A stretch of DNA of 6,480 nt, from the NCBI GenBank assembly GCA_025356615.1, contig JANXSH010000620.1, positions 1-6,480 on the forward strand. Direction: 5' to 3'. Both the position numbers and the translations under genes were made by a program. Positions 1-5,233 of the stretch are shown here, in pieces; position 1 is the first letter of the stretch, and each line of letters begins with the position of its first letter. This DNA is from Planctomycetia bacterium. Lineage in GTDB: Bacteria; Planctomycetota; Planctomycetia; Gemmatales; Gemmataceae. The notes beneath the pieces are model-generated. The model saw only the letters and a list, made by a program, of their open reading frames with translations. It ran no database searches and was not told where the DNA came from.

Positions 1-213
1 CGCTAGATCCCGTAACCAAATTCTCCCCGCCGTATCCAGATAACCTATCTGACCTGCTTTCGGACCAATACGGACTGGTGTTCTCCTGAGACACTGACGG
101 TTTCTGCTGTCGATGCCCAACGCCGGGATGAACGGCTCTGGCCCAGCAGTTGGAAGACCTGCTTTTGCTATTTGCGCCTGAACGCGGGGCGACAATTGTG
201 GTGATTTCGCCAT
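1..213 (-). CDS. Partial hypothetical protein running off the left edge
   Basis: An uninterrupted frame of 71 codons starts at an ATG (213-211) and is still open at base 1, so only the N-terminus is present. It begins MAKSPQLSPRVQAQIAKAGL and ends near GYLDTAGRIWLRDLA. There is no signal peptide or membrane segment. It lies 35 bp behind the stop of the enolase-family gene, in the same direction, so it could be the last gene of that run. No good ribosome binding site is visible (a C-rich stretch precedes the ATG). The closing G-Y-x-D-x-x-G-x-x-W pattern reminds me of the lead-in to an H-W-D-V-Q motif in small toxin-linked bacterial proteins; that is recollection, and the deciding residues would lie outside the window. 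It may be a chance frame: 71 open codons at this base composition is suggestive but not proof. Confidence 0.4.
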   Translation of the reverse strand, partial: MAKSPQLSPRVQAQIAKAGLPTAGPEPFIPALGIDSRNRQCLRRTPVRIGPKAGQIGYLDTAGRIWLRDLA

Positions 214-248
214 AGGGGGTTGGAAGTCTATTGCCCACAAAGATTCTT

Positions 249-1364
249 CTATCCACCGTACTTGTGCAGAGCTTCCCTGTCAAGTTCCACCCCCAGCCCC
301 GGCTTGTCCGGCACGGTCAGATACCCCTCTGCGTCCACCCGAAACGGCTCCGTGATGATCTCGTCCAAATAAGGAGACGGCGTCAAATACTCCACATACC
401 GCGCCACCGGCATCGCCGCACTCAAGTGCAAGTCCGCCGCCAACCCGATGGCCGTGTTCCAGCCGTGCGGCACCCACTGGATGTTGTGGTCATACGCCAT
501 CCAGGCGATCCGCCACGCCTCAGTTAACCCGCCGCACTTGGTGCAATCGGGCTGGATGATGTCCACGGCGTGTCGCTCGAGGAAGGGGCGGAACGACTGC
601 CGCCGGGTCAGCACCTCGCCGGTCGCGATCGGCACCGGGGAGTGTCGGCGCAGCTCGATGTAGCCTTCCAGGTCGTCGGGGGGCAGCGGCTCCTCGAACC
701 AGACGATGTCGTAGTCCGCGAGCATCTTCGCCGTCTCGAGCGCCCACTTGAATCCGTGCGGCCAGTATTGTTCGCTGCCGCCCGCATCGACCATCAGTTC
801 GACATGCGCCCCGACGGTGTCGCGCGCTGTGCTGATGAGCAATTCGTCGAACTTCCGGTCGCGCCGACCGAAGGGTCGCCAGCCGAGCTTGATGGCGCGG
901 AAGCCCCGCGCCACCGTGGCGTGGAGCGCCTCGCGCAGAGGGCCGGGTTCGTCGAAGAGGATGGAGCCGTAGGGCTTGATCCGGCTACGGTAGTTGCCGC
1001 CGAGCAGGCGCGAGACGGGCTGGTTCGTGATCTTGCCGAACAGATCCCAGAGGCCGATGTCGATGCCGCTGATGGCGTGTTCGACTGCGCCGCCCCGGCC
1101 CTGCCAGAAGCTGCTCTGGCGGAGCTTCTCGGTGACGCGCGCCGGCTCGTCCGCGCGCTCGCCGATCAGGTGTGGTAGTAACAGTTTCACGCCTGCGGAG
1201 ACGAGCGCCTTGCTGGTCATGACGCTGCCGAGGCCGGTCAGTCCCTCATCCGTGATGACCTCGACGAGGGTGTTGAGGTCTTCTTCGGGCTTGTTGCCCT
1301 GCGGCCAGCCGCCGTCCACGGTGCCGCCGGTCAGACCGGTGATGCGAATTTCGGTGATCTTCAT
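249..1364 (-). CDS. Enolase-superfamily (mandelate racemase/muconate lactonizing type) sugar-acid dehydratase or racemase
   Basis: A complete 371-residue protein, normal for the family. Such enzymes abstract the proton alpha to a carboxylate using Mg2+ in a TIM barrel, usually dehydrating sugar acids in the cytosol. The N-terminal capping domain opens with MKITEIRITGL. In the barrel the metal ligands are visible: D193 (VDAGG), E224/E225 (WFEEPL) and E250 (ATGEV). D273 (QPDCTKCGG) and H300 (PHGWNT) form the expected Asp-His catalytic pair, and K159 (AIKLGW) is the strand-2 lysine. Oddly, the second position of the usual K-x-K is Gly161. A frame extension runs 19 codons further to GTG 1421, but it overlaps the preceding HEPN gene's stop, and the family N-terminus begins at MKIT, so I chose ATG 1364. 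There is no clear ribosome binding site. It starts 43 bp after the HEPN gene, same strand. The family is secure; the substrate cannot be read from the sequence. Confidence 0.93.
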   Translation of the reverse strand: MKITEIRITGLTGGTVDGGWPQGNKPEEDLNTLVEVITDEGLTGLGSVMTSKALVSAGVKLLLPHLIGERADEPARVTEKLRQSSFWQGRGGAVEHAISGIDIGLWDLFGKITNQPVSRLLGGNYRSRIKPYGSILFDEPGPLREALHATVARGFRAIKLGWRPFGRRDRKFDELLISTARDTVGAHVELMVDAGGSEQYWPHGFKWALETAKMLADYDIVWFEEPLPPDDLEGYIELRRHSPVPIATGEVLTRRQSFRPFLERHAVDIIQPDCTKCGGLTEAWRIAWMAYDHNIQWVPHGWNTAIGLAADLHLSAAMPVARYVEYLTPSPYLDEIITEPFRVDAEGYLTVPDKPGLGVELDREALHKYGG

Positions 1365-1381
1365 GGTTGGCCCAGGGGGGT
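1329..1381. repeat. Direct repeat, copy B, at the 5' end of the intact enolase-family gene
   Basis: Aligned without gaps to 2711-2763 at a constant offset of 1382 bases, 45 of 53 positions match. It spans the first 12 codons of the enzyme gene and 17 bases ahead of the ATG, including the shared TGGGCCA just upstream. That upstream part is non-coding here but is panD coding sequence in the other copy, which favours common descent over mere protein similarity. Confidence 0.8.
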
Positions 1382-1407
1382 CGATGACGTTGCTTTTGTA
1401 TTCGATC

Positions 1408-2301
1408 CTATGATCCGCCACCTACAGCAGCGGGGCCTTGTCCCGTTGGTGGAAGCGGGATGCCATTCATGATACCCACAATGGTCCGAGCGACTGCAAT
1501 GGCCTGACGTGCCTCATCCTCGGACGCATTCTCCCCTCGGTGGATAATGTGATTCCTCTTCGTATAGCTGTCCGACATTCTCGCCCAAAGGGTATCCGGT
1601 TCCTCGAACAGCGATCGGTTCGCTACGAATCGCATCCCTGCGCTCATCTTGGTTTTCAGACCCAGGTCCAGTCCTTTGAAAAAGGACTTCGCCTCTCCCC
1701 ACTCTCCGGCGAGTGCTACATCGACCAGCGAATCGTACTTTCGGTTGAACACGCTATCGATCGTACTCCAGCAGAAGAGTACCGCTTCACGAAACCGGCC
1801 CTGGTGTAGCGCTCGCTCGGCATCGAGAAGGAACAACACATCGACATCGGGATCGCGGCCGGTGGCCAGTCCGTCGCGCACGCGATCGGTGAGTTGCTCT
1901 ACCGTCAATGCCAGCGGGGTTGGCTCCACTTCTTTATACTTGATAGGGTCGATCCAACCGGCGGGGTCTCCGGGGCCAATCACCTCGAATCGAAACGGGC
2001 TTGCCTGCGCCCTGGTCAACTCCGAGATATCAGCCCGCTGACGAACGGAGCGATACCAGCGCAGCATTCGGTTCGTCCGGCGTAGCAGGCGGTTCGCATC
2101 CTGAACGCGCACTCCCTGTTTCTCGACAGGGTCGGGTATTTCAGCGTGTTGGAAGGTCGCCGCAACGATGGTTCGAGGGATCGTTTCATCCAAGGGAGGC
2201 GCAATGATCTGGATCATTTCGCCAGCCTGAGCAGTCTGGTACTCACCCTCGGTCAACCGAAGGGCATACGGTAGCGTGATGCTGATGCGGATTGCAGGCA
2301 T
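1408..2301 (-). CDS. HEPN-like domain protein, possible ribonuclease or toxin/defence effector
   Basis: A 297-residue protein I cannot match to a named family. Residues 1-150 show no domain I recognise: beta-rich to about 55, then a basic helical stretch near 66-95 (R-rich, NRLLRRTNRMLRWYRSVR). Residues 155-280 look like a HEPN four-helix domain: a helix with the LDAERALHQGRFREAVLFCW pattern, then RNHIIHRG near 249-256, which contains R-x4-H (R249, H254), followed by a closing amphipathic helix (EARQAIAVARTIVGIM). In HEPN families R-x4-H is the metal-independent RNase site, found in toxin-antitoxin and phage-defence proteins; some members are inactive. The 17-residue tail is Gly/Pro-rich. There is no signal peptide or membrane segment, so it is probably cytosolic. 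The frame extends to 2382, but ATG 2301 has a well-spaced GAGGG. It follows the 83-residue gene by 23 bp, so the two are probably co-transcribed. Its GC looks lower than its neighbours' (one sampled 60-base line 55%, against 67% in lutC). Confidence 0.8.
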   Translation of the reverse strand: MPAIRISITLPYALRLTEGEYQTAQAGEMIQIIAPPLDETIPRTIVAATFQHAEIPDPVEKQGVRVQDANRLLRRTNRMLRWYRSVRQRADISELTRAQASPFRFEVIGPGDPAGWIDPIKYKEVEPTPLALTVEQLTDRVRDGLATGRDPDVDVLFLLDAERALHQGRFREAVLFCWSTIDSVFNRKYDSLVDVALAGEWGEAKSFFKGLDLGLKTKMSAGMRFVANRSLFEEPDTLWARMSDSYTKRNHIIHRGENASEDEARQAIAVARTIVGIMNGIPLPPTGQGPAAVGGGS

Positions 2302-2306
2302 CGTTT

Positions 2307-2311
2307 CCCTC
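2307..2311 (-). promoter_or_regulatory. Ribosome binding site deciding the HEPN gene start
   Basis: GAGGG lies five bases ahead of ATG 2301. The other nearby ATG, at 2313, has its purine run (GGAAGG) directly against it, which is too close, so 2301 is preferred. Confidence 0.6.
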
Positions 2312-2324
2312 ATCCTTCCAACGT

Positions 2325-2576
2325 TCAAGTGTACACGACCTGGAACTGGTCCGGGAACCCCTGCTCGCGGGCGTAATTCCACAGATTGCTGTAGTAAGGA
2401 TCACTCGCGCTGCCCCCGTCGAGTCCGGTAGGAAACGAGACATAGGCTGTGACGACCTTGGCTCTGCGAAAAAAATCGGCCCGAACCTGCCCACGCTCGC
2501 TGATGAATGTGGTCAGGTAGGATCCGAACTCCTTCGCCGCTCCCTCGGCCAGTTGTTGGTCAGTCTGAAAAGACAT
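2325..2576 (-). CDS. Small hypothetical protein, 83 residues, first gene of the HEPN pair
   Basis: A soluble protein of 83 residues beginning MSFQTDQQLAEGAAKEFGSY and ending QFQVVYT. I do not recognise the family. The first half (about 5-45) is predicted by eye to be helical and charged, with ERGQVRADFFRRAKVV as the core. The second half is Gly/Ser/Asp- and aromatic-rich (GGSASDPYYSNLWNYA). It lacks the G-S-x10-D-x-D nucleotidyltransferase motif of MNT, the usual antitoxin partner of HEPN toxins. A good Shine-Dalgarno and the 23-bp gap to the HEPN gene suggest a two-gene unit, and size and position would suit an antitoxin or accessory subunit; that role is inference only. It could instead be the surviving part of a larger decayed gene, since the flanking sequence holds the enolase remnant. 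Confidence 0.65.
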   Translation of the reverse strand: MSFQTDQQLAEGAAKEFGSYLTTFISERGQVRADFFRRAKVVTAYVSFPTGLDGGSASDPYYSNLWNYAREQGFPDQFQVVYT

Positions 2577-2584
2577 TTCTCGAT

Positions 2585-2589
2585 CTCCC
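2585..2589 (-). promoter_or_regulatory. Ribosome binding site of the 83-residue gene
   Basis: GGGAG, within AAGGGAGATC, sits eight bases ahead of ATG 2576. It is one of the clearer sites in the window and the main reason to treat this short frame as a real gene. Confidence 0.6.
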
Positions 2590-2674
2590 TTTCAGGAGTT
2601 CCGGTGGCACGCCTTCACCTCGACGCGGATCAGTTTCGGACGATTCACCCTCTCGTTGTAATCGCCCGTATTCG

Positions 2675-2746
2675 TCATTCTACTTGTGCTGGCCGTAACT
2701 GCCAGCCACAGGTCAGGCCGATGATGCGTATGTCGGTGATCTTCAT
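2675..2746 (-). pseudogene. Truncated 5' remnant of an enolase-superfamily gene
   Basis: A 23-codon frame starting MKITDIRIIGLTCGW and stopping at TGA 2677-2675. Its first 12 residues match the start of the intact enzyme at 249-1364 (MKITEIRITGLT) with three changes, one of them Asp for Glu. After GLT the sequence diverges, apart from a possible shared G-W if a few codons were lost, and the barrel domain is absent. It cannot be an enzyme. Its ATG overlaps the panD stop as ATGA, the arrangement of a translationally coupled second gene, so a complete enolase-family gene probably once followed panD here. MKIT-type starts are common in this family, so some similarity is expected without a recent duplication; the shared sequence ahead of the ATG argues for one. 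Confidence 0.65.
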
Positions 2747-2763
2747 GACTGGCCCAGAGAGGT
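2711..2763. repeat. Direct repeat, copy A, at the panD/enolase-remnant junction
   Basis: Partner of 1329-1381, same orientation, 45/53 identical by hand alignment. It covers the first 12 codons of the remnant and the last six codons of panD. The two copies bracket the HEPN pair. Eight mismatches mean this is not a fresh target-site duplication. Confidence 0.8.
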
Positions 2764-3174
2764 TCGGCGTTGGGGTCCAGGGATCTCGACGGCGTTCGTG
2801 CGCGTGATGACGTTGTTCGGCCCCATGAGGACGATTCGGGGGCGGTGGTGGCGGGCCGACTCGTCGTCCATCTGGACGAAGGTCGCGATGATGACGATGT
2901 CGCCGGGCTTGGCGAGGTGGGCCGCCGCCCCGTTGACGCACACGACGCCGGAGCCTGCCTCCCCCTCCATGGCGTAGGTCAGGACGCGCGTGCCTCGTGT
3001 CACGTTCCAGACGTGGACCTGCTCGAAGGGGAGGATTCGGGCCGCCTCCAGGAAGAGCTTGTCGAGCGTGACGCTGCCCTCGTAATCGATGTCCGCCTCG
3101 GTCACGGTCGCGCGGTGCAACTTCGACTCGAGCATCATCCGATTCTTGACCGAAGGCCGATTGACTGCACTCAT
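2743..3174 (-). CDS. panD: Aspartate 1-decarboxylase precursor
   Basis: Converts L-aspartate to beta-alanine and CO2, the beta-alanine branch of pantothenate and coenzyme A synthesis, in the cytosol. The 143-residue product matches PanD along its length: MLESKLHRATVTEADIDYEG carries the conserved Lys18, and self-cleavage is expected at Gly33-Ser34 (YEG/S) to create the N-terminal pyruvoyl group. Arg63, Thr66 and Tyr67 (GTRVLTYAM) and Asn81 (NGAAA) sit nine residues later than their Escherichia coli counterparts, consistent with a short N-terminal extension. The C-terminus is about ten residues longer than usual. The frame stays open to 3687, but that stretch is antisense to the SecD-like gene; ATG 3174 has a good ribosome binding site and gives the family length. 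All expected catalytic residues are present. It heads the minus-strand run, and its stop overlaps the enolase remnant's ATG. Confidence 0.97.
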   Translation of the reverse strand: MSAVNRPSVKNRMMLESKLHRATVTEADIDYEGSVTLDKLFLEAARILPFEQVHVWNVTRGTRVLTYAMEGEAGSGVVCVNGAAAHLAKPGDIVIIATFVQMDDESARHHRPRIVLMGPNNVITRTNAVEIPGPQRRTSLGQS

Positions 3175-3182
3175 CCGAATCT

Positions 3183-3189
3183 CTCCTCC
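3183..3189 (-). promoter_or_regulatory. Ribosome binding site deciding the panD start
   Basis: GGAGGAG lies eight bases ahead of ATG 3174. It supports this start over the internal ATG pair at 3138 and 3135, and over the long frame extension upstream. Confidence 0.7.
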
Positions 3190-3297
3190 CGCAGAATTCA
3201 CCGCCCGTCTCATTTTACACGAATCGGACCTCACCGGCTCCTGGCGTCTCCGGCTCGTCTCCCGTATCCTGAGAAAAGACACCCTGTCTGAACCCCC

Positions 3298-3303
3298 AGG
3301 AGG
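3298..3303 (+). promoter_or_regulatory. Ribosome binding site for a GTG start
   Basis: A perfect AGGAGG six bases ahead of GTG 3310. It fixes the non-ATG start of the SecD-like gene, which is also the start that gives a clean membrane anchor. Confidence 0.8.
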
Positions 3304-3309
3304 CCAACC

Positions 3310-4404
3310 GTGTGGAAGTTCCTCTTCGCGCTCGTCGTTAGCGCCGTCGTCATCACGACGAGCGTGTACCTGTATCGCCACCGGGACGAGTTGTTCCGGC
3401 CCGACGTGCAGAAAGTGGGCGGCACGCTGATCGCCTTCGCCATCGAAGAGGGGCAGCCGGACGAGACCTATTTCACCATCATGCGCAAGCGATTCGACCC
3501 GCGCGGGAGGCTCGGCGTCGTGGTCCGCAAGGGCGAGCGGGACGAGGTCGAGATCCTCGTCCCGCAGGGGTCGGCTCATGACGACACCGTCGATCGCGTC
3601 CAGCGCCTGGCGGCTCGGCCCGGCAATTTCGGCTTCGTGCTGATCGCCAACCGGACCGTGGACGGAGAAGTAACCAAGTATGCCCATGCGACCTACGCGC
3701 CGGGGAAATCCAAGGCGCGGACCACTCCTCCCCCTCTACCAGTCAACGCGCTGGGGGGGCGAGAATTCTCTGTGACGATCTCCGGCTCCGGGCAGCGCCG
3801 GTATCGCTGGGTGCGAATCGGCGACGCGGTACTCGAATCGTTCCTCCTCGACCCGGCTTCGCTCGCGGGTGTCAATCTTGGCCACAAGCCGGACGTGGAG
3901 CGCTCCTTACGAACGGGATCGCTCCTGTCCACCGCCGGGAATCCCGACTCCTTGTTCCTCGTAGCCCAGATGCCCGAGGTGACGGACCCGGTCTATTTCC
4001 TACTCGTGGGCGACGACTCCGACATGCAGGCTCTCACGACGAAGCAAATCCGCTCGGCGGAACTGAGCCAGGAAGGCCGCAGCATCAACACGATTCGCCT
4101 CCAGTTAGAGCCGGAAGGTGCCACGCGACTTTCTACCATGCAGAATCAGCGCGCTTATCTGCCGTCCGCCCTTCCCCGATCCATGATACGATCCTTCAGC
4201 GGTCCGTCCTTCGCCCTCGTCATCGACGACCGGATCGTCACGTTGGCGAACCTCGAATTGGTCCGCCGACTGGAGGCCAACATGACCCTCGGGTCGAGTG
4301 GAGAAGACGTGGAAGACCTGGTGTGCCTGCTGCGTGGCCCACTGCCGGGCGTCCGGTTGAAGGCGAAGCCGACGCGAGTCGAAGCTCTCGAACCTCGGAG
4401 GTGA
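3310..4404 (+). CDS. Membrane-anchored SecD P1-like periplasmic protein lacking the RND channel
   Basis: A 364-residue protein with one N-terminal membrane segment (about residues 2-22, followed by RHRDE), then a long soluble part presumably on the outer face. Residues 53-115 resemble the base of the SecD first periplasmic domain: an I-M-R-K-R-F-D-P-x-G stretch, then EVEILVP, then PGNFGFVLIANR. Residues 260-347 resemble the P1 head: IRLQLEPEGATRL, FALVIDDRIVTLANLE and a closing LVCLLRGPLPG, like the L-R-x-G-x-L-P ending of SecD. SecD itself continues into six membrane helices that pull exported proteins through Sec using the ion gradient; these are absent, so translocase activity is not expected. 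A regulatory, chaperone or duplicated-subunit role is possible but inferred. The gene is complete, starts at GTG and stands alone on its strand until lutC. Confidence is high that it is a real gene and moderate for the SecD relationship. Confidence 0.8.
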   Translation: MWKFLFALVVSAVVITTSVYLYRHRDELFRPDVQKVGGTLIAFAIEEGQPDETYFTIMRKRFDPRGRLGVVVRKGERDEVEILVPQGSAHDDTVDRVQRLAARPGNFGFVLIANRTVDGEVTKYAHATYAPGKSKARTTPPPLPVNALGGREFSVTISGSGQRRYRWVRIGDAVLESFLLDPASLAGVNLGHKPDVERSLRTGSLLSTAGNPDSLFLVAQMPEVTDPVYFLLVGDDSDMQALTTKQIRSAELSQEGRSINTIRLQLEPEGATRLSTMQNQRAYLPSALPRSMIRSFSGPSFALVIDDRIVTLANLELVRRLEANMTLGSSGEDVEDLVCLLRGPLPGVRLKAKPTRVEALEPRR

Positions 4405-4541
4405 GTCCTGATCGATCCGTCCATGCGATCCGCATTGCTCGCCCAGATGCCCACATGCAGCATTCCATAAAACTACCCCGACGATAGCCCCACCTGTTGC
4501 CCAGCCGTATCATCGATGGAGAACCCGGCTCGTTGACCGCT

Positions 4542-4546
4542 GGAGG
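4542..4546 (+). promoter_or_regulatory. Ribosome binding site of lutC
   Basis: GGAGG nine bases ahead of ATG 4556. The rest of the 151-bp gap after the SecD-like gene (4405-4541) shows no terminator hairpin or promoter I would defend. Confidence 0.6.
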
Positions 4547-4555
4547 CAAGGACAT

Positions 4556-5233
4556 ATGAGCGGATCGCGCGAGGCGTTCCTCGGGCGCGTGCGGGAGGCG
4601 GTCGCCGAGGGCAACCGTGCCGGTGGTGTACTGCCGTTGCCGGCACGCGGCGGCGTCGGCTACCAGGGCGCGGGGGGTGATCCCGTCGGACGGCTGAGGG
4701 ACGAACTCATCGCCGCTGGCGGTCGGATGCACGTCGTCGAAGACGAAGCTCGGGCGGTTTCACTGATCCGGCTACTCCTCGAGGACAGCAAGGCGGAGCG
4801 CGTGTTGCTCGGCTCGGGGACACTCCTCGACAAGCTCGACCTCCGAACCCGACTATCGCCCGCGTTCACGGTCCTTCACGTCGCGGCCCTGTCGCCGAGT
4901 GAAGACCGGCAGGCGTTCTTCGATGCGGACGTGGGCGTCTCGGGGGTCGATTTCGTCGTAGCCGAGACGGGGACGATCGTGCTTTCGACCGGGCCGGACC
5001 AGCCGCGTTCGCTGAGCCTGCTGGTGCCGGTACACATTGCGGTCGGCTGGCGCGAGCAGATCACGCCGGACCTGTTCGACTTGTTCGACGCCGTCGGGAA
5101 AGCCGGATTGCCTGCCTGCCTCTCACTCATCACGGGGCCGAGTAAGACGGGCGACATCGAGCTGAAACTTGTGACGGGAGTCCACGGCCCCGGCGTCGTC
5201 CACCTGGTTCTGATCGCGGGACGCCGTTCCTGA
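4556..5233 (+). CDS. lutC: LutC/LUD-domain protein (lactate utilization, YkgG-like)
   Basis: A 225-residue cytosolic protein of normal LutC length. After a helical start come RVLLGSGTLLDKL (82-94), GVSGVDFVVAETGTIVL (127-143), the SLLVPVHIAVG strand (154-164), LITGPSKTGDIELKLVTGVH (191-210) and the closing HGPGVVHLVLI. The ITGP-S-x-T-x-D-I-E and G-V-H-G-P signatures are those of the LUD family. In Bacillus subtilis LutC acts with LutA and LutB (iron-sulfur proteins) in oxidising L-lactate to pyruvate. Neither partner is in the window: the upstream gene is the SecD-like one and the downstream neighbour is convergent. It may work with LutA/LutB encoded elsewhere or have another role, as many LUD proteins are uncharacterised. 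Family assignment is firm; the lactate role is inference. Confidence 0.92.
   Translation: MSGSREAFLGRVREAVAEGNRAGGVLPLPARGGVGYQGAGGDPVGRLRDELIAAGGRMHVVEDEARAVSLIRLLLEDSKAERVLLGSGTLLDKLDLRTRLSPAFTVLHVAALSPSEDRQAFFDADVGVSGVDFVVAETGTIVLSTGPDQPRSLSLLVPVHIAVGWREQITPDLFDLFDAVGKAGLPACLSLITGPSKTGDIELKLVTGVHGPGVVHLVLIAGRRS

Larger units (their letters stand above)
3175..3309. promoter_or_regulatory. Divergent intergenic region between panD and the SecD-like gene
   Basis: These 135 bp must carry the promoters of both flanking genes unless they are read from outside. On the minus strand a TAAAAT (3217-3212), about 38 bases ahead of panD, could be a -10 box, but no matching -35 is seen. On the plus strand TATCCT (3265-3270) is a weaker candidate. 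No clear operator palindrome was found. Confidence 0.3.

Noticed and set aside
570..1178. 202-codon plus-strand frame
   Set aside because: Antisense to the enolase-family gene, with low-information Arg/Ala/Val-rich translation.
2329..2336. GTGTACAC palindrome at the end of the 83-residue gene
   Set aside because: An 8-bp palindrome inside coding sequence is expected by chance; no U-run follows, so it is not a terminator.
2292..2807. 171-codon plus-strand frame spanning the remnant and the 83-residue gene
   Set aside because: It crosses three minus-strand features, has no ribosome binding site and shows no recognisable domain.
3175..3687. Long N-terminal extension of the panD frame
   Set aside because: It is antisense to the SecD-like gene, shows no PanD homology, and panD has its own ribosome binding site at the family start.
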